A stretch of 64,000 nucleotides of DNA from Shewanella schlegeliana (GTDB lineage: Bacteria; Pseudomonadota; Gammaproteobacteria; Enterobacterales; Shewanellaceae), in contig NZ_JAESVD010000006.1 of assembly GCF_016765635.1 (NCBI RefSeq), forward strand, positions 310,001-374,000, given 5' to 3'. The notes below the pieces were generated by a model that saw only the letters and a program-made list of their open reading frames with translations, made no database searches and had not been told where the DNA came from. Below, in pieces: positions 35,792-47,442 of this stretch (within the stretch, counting starts at the first letter, position 1; the number at the start of each line of letters is the position of its first letter). A program made the position numbers and the translations under genes.

Positions 35792-35860
35792 ACTTGTCCC
35801 CTAAATTCCCACTTGCAAAAAACCAAGAACCTCACTATCTTGTAGCTATTGAATCTCAAA

Positions 35861-35907
35861 ACACCATATATAGTGTGTGAGTGACAAAGTTAGGCACTAT
35901 TTAGTCG
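35861..35907 (+). promoter_or_regulatory. NrdR boxes upstream of nrdA
   Basis: ACACCATATATAGTGT (35861-35876) matches the NrdR consensus acaCwAtATaTwGtgt at 15 of 16 positions. A weaker copy, AGGCACTATTTAGTCG (35892-35907), starts 31 bases later, which is the usual phasing of paired NrdR boxes. NrdR would repress nrdAB when dATP/ATP is bound. Confidence 0.75.
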
Positions 35908-36025
35908 TTTGTGTCAACAAAAGGAACTCTCCGGTTTTCGGTTAAAATCTGTTTGTTTACAGGGAAACGTACGGTGTACCTAAACAGGTCACTTTCATAA
36001 ATATAAAAACCAAGGTTTATCGTTA

Positions 36026-38314
36026 ATGAATAGCAATATGACAGTCACCAAGCGTAGTGGCGAACGTGAAATTATCGATCTCGAGAAGATCCATCGCGTT
36101 ATTGAATGGGCGGCAAAAGGACTCAACAACGTCTCTGTTTCTGAAGTTGAGCTACGCTCACACCTACAGTTTTTCGACGGTATTCCGACTGAAGCCATCC
36201 ACGAGACTATCATTAAAGCCGCAGCGGATCTGATTTCACCAGAATCACCCGATTACCAGTTCCTGTCTGCACGATTAGCTATCTTCCACTTGCGTAAGAA
36301 AGCCTTTGGTCAATTTGAGCCGCCTAAGCTATACGAACATGTTGTTAAGCTGGTTGAGTTAGGCAAGTATGATTCGCATATCCTTGAAGATTACAGCCGT
36401 GAAGAGCTCGACATGCTCGATAGCTATATCGATCACTGGCGTGATATGAACTTCTCTTATGCCGCGGTTAAGCAGCTAGAGGGTAAGTATCTGGTTCAAA
36501 ACCGTGTTAGCCACGAGATCTATGAAAGTGCCCAATTCCTTTATATCTTGGTTGCGGCTTGCCTATTCGCTAAATATCCAAAAGAGACGCGCCTGAAATA
36601 CGTTAAAGATTTCTATGACGCAACTTCGACTTTTAAAATTTCCCTGCCTACGCCAATTATGGCTGGTGTACGCACGCCTACACGCCAGTTCAGCTCATGT
36701 GTACTAATTGAGTGCGGAGACAGCTTAGACTCGATAAATGCTACAGCTTCATCGATCGTTAAGTATGTGTCTCAGCGTGCTGGTATTGGTGTCAATGCGG
36801 GCCGTATTCGCGCTCTGGGCAGCCCTATTCGCGGCGGCGAAGCATTCCACACCGGTTGCTTACCTTTTTATAAATATTTTCAAACTGCGGTTAAGTCGTG
36901 CTCTCAAGGCGGCGTACGCGGTGGTGCTGCGACCCTCTTCTATCCAATGTGGCACTTAGAAGTTGAATCACTATTAGTCCTTAAGAACAACCGTGGTGTT
37001 GATGATAACCGTATTCGTCATTTGGACTATGGCGTACAAATTAACAAGGTGATGTATCAGCGTCTAATTCAAGGCGGCATGATCAGCCTGTTTAGTCCAT
37101 CTGATGTTCCAGGTATGTATGATGCATTCTTCGAAGATCAAGAGGAGTTTGAGCGTCTCTACCTTAAATATGAAGCCGACAACAGCATTCGTAAGAAGCA
37201 AATTAAGGCGGTAGAGTTATTCTCGCTAATGATGCAGGAGCGTGCCTCAACTGGGCGTATCTACATTCAAAACGTCGATCACTGCAACACTCACAGTCCA
37301 TTTGACTCTAAAGTTGCACCAGTCCGACAGTCTAACTTGTGCCTAGAGATCGCCTTGCCAACTAAGCCGTTAAATAATATTAACGACCCTGATGGCGAAA
37401 TCGCACTTTGTACGCTTTCGGCACTTAACTTAGGCGCGATTAAGAAACTTGAAGAGCTAGAACCATTAGCCGACCTTGCAGTACGTGCGCTCGATAATCT
37501 ATTGGATTATCAAGATTACCCAATCATCTCTGCGAAGAAAGCATCGATGAACCGCCGTACGCTTGGTATAGGTGTAATTAACTTTGCAAACTATCTAGCT
37601 AAAGAAGGTGTTCGCTACTCAGACGGCTCAGCCAATAGCATTACTCATAAGACATTCGAAGCGATTCAATACTACCTATTGAAAGCGTCTATGAAGCTTG
37701 CTCAAGAGCAAGGTGCATGTCCAGCGTTCCACGAGACCACCTATGCGAAAGGTATTTTACCTATTGATACCTATAAGCGTGATCTTGACAAAATTTGTGA
37801 TGAGCCATTACATCTTGATTGGGAAACGTTACGTGAAGAGATCAAGACTCACGGTCTTCGTAACTCAACGCTTTCTGCGCTAATGCCATCAGAGACCTCT
37901 TCACAGATCTCTAATGCAACTAACGGTATCGAACCACCTCGCGGTCTGATCAGCGTTAAGGCGAGTAAAGACGGTCAGCTAAAGCAAGTGGTACCTGACT
38001 TTGAAAAATACCAGTATAGCTATGAGCTATTGTGGCAAATGCCTGGTAACGAAGGTTATTTACAGTTAGTCGGTTTAATGCAGAAATTCGTCGATCAGTC
38101 GATTTCTGCCAACACCAACTATGATCCTACCCGTTTTGAGGGTGGCAGAGTACCTATGAAGGTACTATTGAAAGACCTGTTAACCGCTTACAAATATGGT
38201 GTGAAGACACTTTACTATCACAATACTCGTGATGGAGCTTCAGATAGTCATGACGATATCACTGCCATTGAGAAAGAAGATGACAGTTGCGCTGGCGGCG
38301 CATGTAAGATCTAA
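36026..38314 (+). CDS. nrdA: Ribonucleoside-diphosphate reductase subunit alpha (class Ia)
   Basis: NrdA reduces ribonucleoside diphosphates to deoxyribonucleotides. An ATP-cone (TKRSGEREIIDLEKIHRVIEWAA) occupies the first 90 residues, followed by FSSCVLIECGDSLDSI, the radical-site cysteines SNLCLEI, the PSETSSQISNATNGIEPPRG loop and the C-terminal redox pair DDSCAGGACKI. At 762 residues it matches E. coli NrdA (761). It is the first gene of nrdA-nrdB-yfaE, under NrdR-type and DnaA-like sites. A second in-frame ATG four codons in is an alternative start. Confidence 0.97.
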   Translation: MNSNMTVTKRSGEREIIDLEKIHRVIEWAAKGLNNVSVSEVELRSHLQFFDGIPTEAIHETIIKAAADLISPESPDYQFLSARLAIFHLRKKAFGQFEPPKLYEHVVKLVELGKYDSHILEDYSREELDMLDSYIDHWRDMNFSYAAVKQLEGKYLVQNRVSHEIYESAQFLYILVAACLFAKYPKETRLKYVKDFYDATSTFKISLPTPIMAGVRTPTRQFSSCVLIECGDSLDSINATASSIVKYVSQRAGIGVNAGRIRALGSPIRGGEAFHTGCLPFYKYFQTAVKSCSQGGVRGGAATLFYPMWHLEVESLLVLKNNRGVDDNRIRHLDYGVQINKVMYQRLIQGGMISLFSPSDVPGMYDAFFEDQEEFERLYLKYEADNSIRKKQIKAVELFSLMMQERASTGRIYIQNVDHCNTHSPFDSKVAPVRQSNLCLEIALPTKPLNNINDPDGEIALCTLSALNLGAIKKLEELEPLADLAVRALDNLLDYQDYPIISAKKASMNRRTLGIGVINFANYLAKEGVRYSDGSANSITHKTFEAIQYYLLKASMKLAQEQGACPAFHETTYAKGILPIDTYKRDLDKICDEPLHLDWETLREEIKTHGLRNSTLSALMPSETSSQISNATNGIEPPRGLISVKASKDGQLKQVVPDFEKYQYSYELLWQMPGNEGYLQLVGLMQKFVDQSISANTNYDPTRFEGGRVPMKVLLKDLLTAYKYGVKTLYYHNTRDGASDSHDDITAIEKEDDSCAGGACKI

Positions 38315-38352
38315 CCCAAGATATTAATCATTAGTATTAAACGTTAATTTAA

Positions 38353-38367
38353 GGGGGCCTCGCCCCC
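38353..38367 (+). other. GC-rich hairpin between nrdA and nrdB
   Basis: GGGGGC-CTC-GCCCCC is a perfect six-base stem with a three-base loop in an otherwise AT-richer spacer. Such hairpins can stabilise or process operon mRNA and set the nrdA:nrdB ratio. The role is inference. Confidence 0.5.
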
Positions 38368-38386
38368 ATTATCGGAAGATAGAAAA

Positions 38387-39517
38387 ATGGCCTATTCTAC
38401 ATTTTGTCAAACACCTAATAATGCACTGCTTGAGCCAATGTTTCTTGGGCAGTCAGTTAACGTCGCACGTTACGATCAACAAAAGTATGAAGTATTCGAA
38501 AAGCTGATCGAAAAGCAACTTTCCTTTTTCTGGCGCCCGGAAGAAGTCGATGTTAGCCGTGATAAAATCGATTATGCGGCACTGCCTGAGCATGAGAAGC
38601 ATATTTTCATCTCAAACCTTAAGTATCAAACACTGCTTGATTCAATCCAAGGCCGTTCACCAAACGTTGCCTTCTTGCCTTTAGTCTCATTGCCAGAACT
38701 AGAAACCTGGATTGAAACATGGTCGTTCTCAGAAACGATTCACTCGCGCTCATACACTCATATTATTCGTAATATCGTTAACGATCCTTCAATCGTGTTT
38801 GATGATATTGTGCAAAACGAAGAGATCTTAAAGCGCGCAAGTGATATTGCTAACTACTACGACCATCTGATCAAATTGAGCCAGGCCTATCATCTAATGG
38901 GCGAAGGCCGACATGAGATTAATGGCGAAGTAGTTGAAGTCACTAAACGTGAAATCAAGAAAGCGCTCTATCTATGTATGATGTCGGTTAACGTACTAGA
39001 AGCGATCCGTTTCTACGTCAGCTTCGCATGCTCGTTTGCGTTCGCAGAGCGCAAGGTGATGGAAGGTAACGCAAAAATTATTCGTCTTATCGCTCGTGAC
39101 GAAGCGCTTCACCTTAACAGCACTCAGCATATTTTGAAGATCATGCAAGGTGGCAAAGACGATCCTGAAATGGCTGAAATTGCCAAAGAGTGTGAACAGA
39201 TTGCTATCGATATCTTCGTAAAAGCCGCTGAGCAGGAAAAAGAGTGGGCTAAATACCTATTCAAAGACGGCTCGATGATCGGTCTTAACGAACACATCCT
39301 TTGTCAGTATGTTGAATACATTACCAACGAGCGTATGAAAGCGGTGAACCTAGCATCACCTTATGAAGAGAAGAGCAACCCACTACCGTGGATGAAGAAC
39401 TGGTTAGAGAGTGATTCTGTACAAGTTGCGCCACAAGAAGTAGAAGTGTCTTCTTACCTTGTGGGTCAAATCGACTCTTCTATCGATGACGATGAGTTTT
39501 CAGACTTTGACCTATAA
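38387..39517 (+). CDS. nrdB: Ribonucleoside-diphosphate reductase subunit beta (class Ia)
   Basis: NrdB houses the diiron-tyrosyl radical cofactor. The metal-ligand stretches appear in order: [32 protein letters not shown] and [14 protein letters not shown]. The length of 376 residues equals the E. coli protein. GGAAGA precedes the start. It sits between nrdA and the ferredoxin gene that assists cofactor maintenance. Confidence 0.97.
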   Translation: MAYSTFCQTPNNALLEPMFLGQSVNVARYDQQKYEVFEKLIEKQLSFFWRPEEVDVSRDKIDYAALPEHEKHIFISNLKYQTLLDSIQGRSPNVAFLPLVSLPELETWIETWSFSETIHSRSYTHIIRNIVNDPSIVFDDIVQNEEILKRASDIANYYDHLIKLSQAYHLMGEGRHEINGEVVEVTKREIKKALYLCMMSVNVLEAIRFYVSFACSFAFAERKVMEGNAKIIRLIARDEALHLNSTQHILKIMQGGKDDPEMAEIAKECEQIAIDIFVKAAEQEKEWAKYLFKDGSMIGLNEHILCQYVEYITNERMKAVNLASPYEEKSNPLPWMKNWLESDSVQVAPQEVEVSSYLVGQIDSSIDDDEFSDFDL

Positions 39518-39869
39518 GCCACAGGACTTTAGTCAAGCAAGCTTTAAGAAGGCTCCGATTGTGAGCCTTCAAGGCATGCCTGTGTTGCTATTTAATCAGC
39601 AACACTTAACCTTGCTTGAGGCGCTTGAACAAAAGCGAGTAAAGATATTCTCTGAATGCCGCAGTGGCTATTGTGGCCAGTGCAAGACAAAAGTAAAGAC
39701 AGGTAAGGTCAGCTATATCCGTGAGCCACTTGTCACATTAGAAACTGATGAGTGCCTCCCCTGCTGCTGCATTCCCGATGGGGATATTGACTTGGCGCTT
39801 TCAGCAAATGGTGCTGAGATGGTGGTACGCGTGCCTGACGATAAATCAGCGATTACCAAAGGGATTTAG
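39492..39869 (+). CDS. yfaE: 2Fe-2S ferredoxin YfaE-type (diferric-tyrosyl radical cofactor maintenance protein)
   Basis: This is a plant-type ferredoxin that reduces the NrdB diiron site for cofactor repair. The cluster ligands are visible as CRSGYCGQC and a later Cys in DECLPCCC. The length of 125 residues is longer than E. coli YfaE (84), with an N-terminal extension before [12 protein letters not shown]. The start (ATG 39492) lies inside the end of nrdB, overlapping it by 26 bases; other in-frame ATGs lie slightly upstream. The operon position supports the role. Confidence 0.9.
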   Translation: MSFQTLTYKPQDFSQASFKKAPIVSLQGMPVLLFNQQHLTLLEALEQKRVKIFSECRSGYCGQCKTKVKTGKVSYIREPLVTLETDECLPCCCIPDGDIDLALSANGAEMVVRVPDDKSAITKGI

Positions 39870-39915
39870 TTACATCTAAATATAACGTGTTGACTAGCTT
39901 AGCCGTTTACCCATC

Positions 39916-39948
39916 AGGGATATTGGCACTTAACATATCGATATCCCT
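39916..39948 (+). repeat. Inverted repeat after the nrdAB-yfaE operon
   Basis: AGGGATAT and ATATCCCT are perfect eight-base arms with a 17-base loop, followed by a weakly T-rich stretch. It may act as the operon terminator. Confidence 0.4.
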
Positions 39949-40032
39949 CACTTTTCTGCAATAAAAAAATCAAAGTCAGCCGAAACGAGCATTTCTTACT
40001 CTGCTGGGTATAATAACCGACAAAAGGATTTA

Positions 40033-40932
40033 ATGAAGGTTAGTATGCAAACAGACAATTCAACACAGCTTTTATCCCTATTAAACAACGTCACCATCAT
40101 AGGTAATGCAAAAGGAGATTGGCAACTTCCGCCAACTGGCGTCACCTTCATTTTTAACGGTACAAAGTCACTCAGCCAGCCCGATTCAAAAAACAGTGCG
40201 CTTATCAATATCAGCAATGGCCCATTTGCTGGCTCCCAGTGCCCTTTTGTGGTGTCAGCTCCTTTTACTGATAATGAGTTGCAGGCATTAACTCGGCAAT
40301 TGATTGAGATAGCAGAGTCATTAGAAAAAGAGCTTAACTGTTGGCCATCAACAGGACTGGTAACTACTGTATTGATGGCAAACGTTGCGGATCAGTTAGA
40401 CGTGAAGCGTATGTCGCTATTGCCAAGTCTTAAACGGGAATTGACCATGGCAACGGATGTTCACTTACCTTGCATGGTTCACAATTGGCTCGGAGAGCGT
40501 CGTATTGCATTAGGTTTACCTAACAACAAGCTTAACTGGCCTGAGTTGATTTTAGCCCAACCAGATGCATTTCAAGAACTAGACAATAATGCTGAGCTAA
40601 ATAAGGGTCAATACATAGATCAATGCCCTTTTATATTACTTAAACAATTGCGCGAACAAACAGTGTCCAAATTGAACCAAGATAAGAAGCAACGGGAAAC
40701 AAACCTAATGTTACTGAATTATTTAGCGACAAGTCCCATCGAATCCTGGATACATCGCTCAACCCAAGAAAAGCTTCTAGAATGCGAACTCATGTTCTTT
40801 AATCAAACCCCTGAACAAACAAGCTCTTATTGGTATTTAGTTGATAATCAAGCCTCTCAATATTTAGATGGTATTAGACACCGACTGGCATATTGCCAGC
40901 AAGTTACCGCAACAGAACAACTGATGCTCTAA
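40033..40932 (+). CDS. Hypothetical protein of unknown family
   Basis: A 299-residue protein starts MKVSMQTDNSTQLLSLL with AAAGGAT five bases upstream. The N-terminal strand-loop-strand (LNNVTIIGNAKGDWQLPPTGVTFIFNG) vaguely resembles the start of nucleotide-sugar-binding glycosyltransferases (GT29-like IVGNGPS...DVVIRFN), but no further motifs are convincing. There is no signal peptide or membrane segment, so it is probably cytoplasmic. It lies alone between nrd and the YgiW-type gene. I do not assign a function. Confidence 0.65.
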   Translation: MKVSMQTDNSTQLLSLLNNVTIIGNAKGDWQLPPTGVTFIFNGTKSLSQPDSKNSALINISNGPFAGSQCPFVVSAPFTDNELQALTRQLIEIAESLEKELNCWPSTGLVTTVLMANVADQLDVKRMSLLPSLKRELTMATDVHLPCMVHNWLGERRIALGLPNNKLNWPELILAQPDAFQELDNNAELNKGQYIDQCPFILLKQLREQTVSKLNQDKKQRETNLMLLNYLATSPIESWIHRSTQEKLLECELMFFNQTPEQTSSYWYLVDNQASQYLDGIRHRLAYCQQVTATEQLML

Positions 40933-40992
40933 CACTTATTAGAAAGTGCTCCTGTTAAACTACAGATCTCATCCTAAAAATTGAAAACAAAA

Positions 40993-41018
40993 AGACCAGT
41001 AGCAAATACTACTGGTCT
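40993..41018 (-). terminator. Terminator of the YgiW-type gene
   Basis: AGACCAGTAG and CTACTGGTCT form a ten-base stem with a six-base loop, followed by a T-rich run on the minus strand, 70-odd bases after the stop codon. Confidence 0.75.
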
Positions 41019-41089
41019 AATAGATTTATTAAATTAGCTTGGAACTTACATTGCAAAGCCCAATCATTACAACCTAAGTCAATACACTG

Positions 41090-41452
41090 CTATTTTGCTA
41101 ATTTAACCGTATCTACATCAATTTGTGTGTAAGACCAGCTGCTATCGACCTCACCTTCTAGCACGACCTTGGTTTCAGGAGTCGCTTCAACGCCATTCCA
41201 GTCACGATCATCAATTTCAACGATGACTTCTCCGGTCTCATCTTTAAACTTGTAAGCTTCATCACCCAAGCTAGCCACGATGTAACCCGTTAATACGACA
41301 GGCGTGTCATCCTTGGCATCTAAAGCAACTGCAACTGTTTTCACACTGACATTACTAGGGCCAATGAAACCGCCCTGTGGCTCACTTGTTTGAGCTGCGA
41401 ATACACTTGATGATGCAAAGATTAATGCACTTACTAATAATACTTTTCTCAT
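41090..41452 (-). CDS. YgiW/YdeI family stress-tolerance OB-fold protein
   Basis: A signal peptide (MRKVLLVSALIFASSSVFAA) precedes QGGFIGPSNVSVKTVAVAL, the family's start, then a bacterial OB-fold (VVLTGYIVASLGDEAYKFKDETGEVIVEIDDRDW ... KVVLEGEVDSSWSYTQIDVDTVKLAK). Members include YgiW, YdeI and the NirD-like BOF proteins, periplasmic proteins linked to peroxide, polymyxin and metal stress. The molecular function is not settled. The gene is monocistronic with its own terminator. Confidence 0.9.
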   Translation of the reverse strand: MRKVLLVSALIFASSSVFAAQTSEPQGGFIGPSNVSVKTVAVALDAKDDTPVVLTGYIVASLGDEAYKFKDETGEVIVEIDDRDWNGVEATPETKVVLEGEVDSSWSYTQIDVDTVKLAK

Positions 41453-41689
41453 GTCATTATTTCCTCTATGAATTAATACTGTAGTACATACTACTTTTCG
41501 TGCTGGATATTATGTTGAAACCATAATAGACCGAGCGTGAAGGAAGTGTGAATTTTTACTTTGAATATAGACTAATTAGCTGTTGGGAAACAAGATCTCT
41601 GCTTCTGTCGAATAGACTGGCCCAAAAAATCAATTTGACACCAAACTTAATAGCATCAGAAATCGCATCACAATAAAAATGGCCAATAA

Positions 41690-41723
41690 AAAACCTGCTC
41701 AGTCAAAAACTAAAGCAGGTTTT
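41690..41723 (-). terminator. Rho-independent terminator of fadH
   Basis: AAAACCTGCT and AGCAGGTTTT form a ten-base stem around a 14-base loop, just past the fadH stop, with T residues on the minus strand. Confidence 0.8.
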
Positions 41724-41744
41724 CTGATTGTTCAAACTTGGTGC

Positions 41745-43760
<2,016 letters not shown>

Positions 43761-43915
43761 TCAAACATCCTTTTTAAACAAGTGATTCAATCCAGCATAC
43801 CCTGTGTAAAGAATAAGCTCAATAAGTGTATGAATAGATTCCTTTACAATTGAGTTTTCCTTTCAAGCAAGATTTCAGTTAGCATTATGGCAACTACGCT
43901 ATATAGGAGTGGCAG

Positions 43916-45757
43916 ATGTCCACTAAACCCTCAATATTTAAAAGGATGTTCCTCCTTATTTGGAATACCGTCAATGGACTAAGGAAGCTTTTTCTTAATC
44001 TGATTTTCTTTGGCGTGATTGCCGTTATCATAGTGAGTCTCACAGCAGACGATGGTATTAAAGTGGAAGATGGCGCCGCACTAGTACTGAATCTTTCAGG
44101 GGTTATTGTTGATCAAAAGCGCCAAGTCGACCCTATTGAAGCGGCGATGAAAAGTGGCGGGGAAGCTGACGGAAGTGGTGAGATCTTGCTTTCAGACGTG
44201 TTATTAGTCATTAACAATGCAGCATCTGACAAGCGTATCAGTCAAATAGTGTTAGATCTTGACATGTTACAAGGCACTGGGATTAGTAAGCTGCAATCGA
44301 TTGGTAATGCTATCGATTCATTTAAAGCGACAGGTAAAACAGTGGTGGCAAACGCGAACTGGTATGGGCAAAACCAATACTTTCTTGCCAGCTTTGCCGA
44401 TAAAATTTATTTAAACCCTCAAGGCAGTGTTGAGATTGAAGGCCTAGGCCGCTACCGCCTCTATTTTAAGTCTGCATTAGAGAAGTTAAAGATCAATGCT
44501 CACGTCTTCAGAGTGGGGACATTCAAATCTGCAGTGGAACCTTTTATCCGCGATGATATGTCTGATGCGGCGAAAGAAGCGAATTTAGTGCTATTGAACG
44601 ATCTATGGCAAAGCTATGCCGATACCGTCTCGGCGAATCGCGGCATCGATAGTGACACCTTGGCGCTGAGTGCTAATGATTATCTGGCCCAACTTGATAG
44701 AGCCGGTGGTAACTCATCAGAGATGGCACTTAATATGAAGTGGGTTGACGGGCTAAAAACTGCTGAAGAGTTTAGGCTTTCCATGGTTGACGCTGTTGGT
44801 AAGTCTACCGATGGAGATTCTTTTAAGCATATCGACTTTTATGATTACCTATCTATCGCTAAGACCTTCCCTTCTTTATCACTTAATGACAAAGTCGGTA
44901 TCGTTGTCGCCAAAGGGAATATCCTTAATGGCTCACAACCTGCAGGCCAAATTGGTGGAGAGAGTACCTCTAAACTGCTCAGAAAAGCCCGCTTTGATGA
45001 CTCAGTTAAGGCGGTCGTGCTTCGTGTCGATAGCCCTGGTGGTAGCGCTTTTGCGTCTGAGCAGATCAGGCAAGAAGTGCTAGCATTAAAAGCAGCCAAC
45101 AAGCCGGTGATTGTCAGTATGGGCAGTTACGCCGCATCGGGTGGATATTGGATCTCGGCCAGCGCCGACTATATCTACGCAACGCCAACGACCCTTACTG
45201 GCTCTATTGGGATCTTCGGTATGGTAACGACTTTTGAAGAGTCTCTTGCCAGTATTGGGGTATACACCGATGGTGTCGGCACTTCTGAATGGGCGGGCTT
45301 CTCAGTTACTAAAGGCCTCACACCTCAAATAAAGGAGATAATCCAGCGTCATATCGAGCGTGGTTACCTCGACTTTATTTCGCTTGTGGCAAAAGAGCGA
45401 GATATGACACTTGATTATGTTGATGACATTGCACAAGGTCGAGTTTGGACAGGCCGTGAGGCACTTGAGCTGGGTCTTGTGGATGATTTAGGTGAACTTC
45501 AAGATGCAGTAACTAAAGCTGCAGAAATGGCGTCACTCGACTCCTTCGATACCGAGGTGATTGAGCGAGAGCTATCGCCTCAAGAACAATTCATTCAAGA
45601 GGTATTTGCTTCAGCGGCAAGCTATCTGCCACAGAGTTTAGCTCAGTCTAGCGTACTTGAATCTGTGCTAGCACAATGGTCTGGTGTGATAGAGGAGTTT
45701 AAAGCGTTTGACGATCCAAATGGCGTTTATCTCTACTGTGATACCTGCAATTACTAA
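43916..45757 (+). CDS. sppA: Signal peptide peptidase SppA, 67K type (protease IV)
   Basis: SppA is an inner-membrane serine protease that degrades cleaved signal peptides. A membrane anchor lies near residues 20-45. The protein has the duplicated two-half form: the N-terminal half carries the catalytic Lys region FRVGTFKSAVEPFIRDDMS, and the C-terminal half carries the nucleophile Ser in MGSYAASGGYWISASADYIYA. Length (613) matches the long enterobacterial form (618). AGGAG lies seven bases before the start. A terminator follows. Confidence 0.96.
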   Translation: MSTKPSIFKRMFLLIWNTVNGLRKLFLNLIFFGVIAVIIVSLTADDGIKVEDGAALVLNLSGVIVDQKRQVDPIEAAMKSGGEADGSGEILLSDVLLVINNAASDKRISQIVLDLDMLQGTGISKLQSIGNAIDSFKATGKTVVANANWYGQNQYFLASFADKIYLNPQGSVEIEGLGRYRLYFKSALEKLKINAHVFRVGTFKSAVEPFIRDDMSDAAKEANLVLLNDLWQSYADTVSANRGIDSDTLALSANDYLAQLDRAGGNSSEMALNMKWVDGLKTAEEFRLSMVDAVGKSTDGDSFKHIDFYDYLSIAKTFPSLSLNDKVGIVVAKGNILNGSQPAGQIGGESTSKLLRKARFDDSVKAVVLRVDSPGGSAFASEQIRQEVLALKAANKPVIVSMGSYAASGGYWISASADYIYATPTTLTGSIGIFGMVTTFEESLASIGVYTDGVGTSEWAGFSVTKGLTPQIKEIIQRHIERGYLDFISLVAKERDMTLDYVDDIAQGRVWTGREALELGLVDDLGELQDAVTKAAEMASLDSFDTEVIERELSPQEQFIQEVFASAASYLPQSLAQSSVLESVLAQWSGVIEEFKAFDDPNGVYLYCDTCNY

Positions 45758-45790
45758 CCCTCATTTAAGATAGCGGTTAGTAAAATAAGC

Positions 45791-45816
45791 AAGCCCAGCA
45801 AACGCTGGGCTTTTTT
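45791..45816 (+). terminator. Rho-independent terminator of sppA
   Basis: AAGCCCAGC-AAAC-GCTGGGCTT followed by a T-run, shortly after the sppA stop. Confidence 0.93.
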
Positions 45817-46065
45817 ATTGTAAAACAGCCAGCTACTTCAGCTATCACTAATCATGATGCTAAACATGTAGCTTGTAGCAAGTTTGCTACATCTAGTTTC
45901 AACCCCGTAATCTACCATTTAGAATATTTAACGTGTTAGCTTACCGGAACCACATTTTTGTGCGCCTTACAGGGGATTATTACGCCTTATTACCTGCACC
46001 TATATTCAGTTTGGGTATATAATCTCTGCATCGTGATTTAAACCAGAACTAAAATACAAAATCAA

Positions 46066-47082
46066 ATGACTAAACGATCTATCTATGTAGCCTACACTGG
46101 CGGTACCATTGGTATGCAAAAGACCGAACACGGTTTTGCCCCTGTTGCCGATTTCCTTACTGGCTGCGTCAAAGCAATGCCTGAGTTTTACCATGAAGAG
46201 ATGCCTGATTTTGTAATAAGTGAATATACACCGCTGATTGACTCGTCAAATATGAAGCCGACTCATTGGCAGATGATCGCCGATGACATTAAGGCCAATT
46301 ATGACAAGTATGATGGCTTTGTGATCCTTCATGGTACTGACACCATGGCATTTACCGCTTCAGCCCTCTCCTTCATGTTACAAGGCTTACAAAAGCCAGT
46401 CATCGTTACCGGTTCGCAAATCCCCCTCGCTCAGCTTAGATCAGATGGTCAAACCAACCTACTCAATGCCCTGTATATTGCAGCCAACTACCCTGTTGCC
46501 GAAGTTTGTTTGTTCTTCAATAACAAACTCTTTCGTGGTAATCGTACGACAAAAGCTCATGCTGATGGCTTCAATGCCTTTGCATCGCCCAACTTCCCAC
46601 TGCTGTTAGAGGCTGGAATTAAGATCCGTTGGCACGCAGGTAAGCGCGCCGTAATAGATCCTAATTTGCCACTCAAAATCGCCAAGATCAGTCCTCAGCC
46701 AATTGGTGTTGTAACACTCTACCCAGGAATTAACACCGAGATCTTTGCTAATATTCTTCAGCAACCAGTTAAAGCCCTTATCTTATTAACTTTTGGTGTT
46801 GGTAATGCGCCACAGACTCCTGAGTTACTAAAAACGCTAAAAGATGCCCACGAACGCGGCATCGTACTGGTTAACCTAACTCAATGTATGCAAGGTCGAG
46901 TCAATATGGACGGCTATGCAACAGGCAATGCTCTTGCTGAGGCCGGTGTGATTAGCGGCTATGATATGACAACAGAAGCGGCGCTGACTAAACTGCACTA
47001 CTTATTGTCTACCGATTTGAATCCAGAAGAAATTCGTGCAGCAATGAAGCGCTCTATCGCTGGTGAGCTAACATCAGATTAA
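46066..47082 (+). CDS. ansA: Type I (cytoplasmic) L-asparaginase
   Basis: AnsA hydrolyses asparagine to aspartate and ammonia. The active-site threonines are in AYTGGTIGM (Thr14) and LHGTDTMAFTASALSFML. There is no signal peptide, and QIPLAQLRSDGQTNLLNAL and FRGNRTTKAHADGFNAFASPNFP are typical of the type I enzyme. The length of 338 residues matches E. coli AnsA. No strong ribosome binding site is visible before the ATG. A terminator follows. Confidence 0.95.
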   Translation: MTKRSIYVAYTGGTIGMQKTEHGFAPVADFLTGCVKAMPEFYHEEMPDFVISEYTPLIDSSNMKPTHWQMIADDIKANYDKYDGFVILHGTDTMAFTASALSFMLQGLQKPVIVTGSQIPLAQLRSDGQTNLLNALYIAANYPVAEVCLFFNNKLFRGNRTTKAHADGFNAFASPNFPLLLEAGIKIRWHAGKRAVIDPNLPLKIAKISPQPIGVVTLYPGINTEIFANILQQPVKALILLTFGVGNAPQTPELLKTLKDAHERGIVLVNLTQCMQGRVNMDGYATGNALAEAGVISGYDMTTEAALTKLHYLLSTDLNPEEIRAAMKRSIAGELTSD

Positions 47083-47094
47083 TTATCACAAAAT

Positions 47095-47131
47095 AAAAGC
47101 CCGCAACGGTAATAATCGTCGCGGGCTTTTT
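47095..47131 (+). terminator. Rho-independent terminator of ansA
   Basis: AAAAGCCCGC and GCGGGCTTTT form the stem, with ACG/CGT pairing inside, followed by T residues on the plus strand. The A-run on the other side may also serve the converging YeaC-type gene. Confidence 0.88.
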
Positions 47132-47160
47132 ATTCGTATAAAGAATCCTGATATCAGTAA

Positions 47161-47442
47161 TTAAAGCTCTTCTTGCTTAAACTCAGCAATAGATTCACCT
47201 TTAAACTGCTTTTTTAGCTCAGACTTAGTCAGTTCATTGACCTGACCTTCACTGTTGATGGTGAAGTGATCGGTCTGCTTCAGTCTTCTCGCTTGATAGA
47301 GCATCACCACTTGTTGAGTCGATGCACGCTGCTCAGCAGTTAATACGGTACCATCTTCCCATTTACCCAGTTCAACGGCGCTCAGTAGACGTTGATAAAC
47401 CTCTGTGGGCATTTCATCGATAACTTTATTAATGTCGGTCAT
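47161..47442 (-). CDS. YeaC-like DUF1315 family protein
   Basis: The 93-residue protein has the DUF1315 signature MPTEVYQRLLSAVELGKWEDGTVLTAEQR and VVMLYQARRL. It is acidic with no membrane segment. The function is unknown. It overlaps the preceding zinc-ribbon gene by ATGA and has GGAAGAAAG before its start, so the two genes are translationally coupled. It lies next to ansA here; yeaC is in the same general region of the E. coli chromosome. Confidence 0.88.
   Translation of the reverse strand: MTDINKVIDEMPTEVYQRLLSAVELGKWEDGTVLTAEQRASTQQVVMLYQARRLKQTDHFTINSEGQVNELTKSELKKQFKGESIAEFKQEEL

Larger units (their letters stand above)
35577..36025. other. nrdA control region (449 bases)
   Basis: In order it contains the hairpin with four GATC sites (35640-35692), tandem DnaA-box-like 9-mers (35772-35791), and two NrdR-box-like elements (35861-35907) upstream of nrdA. 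No open frame is seen. Confidence 0.6.
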
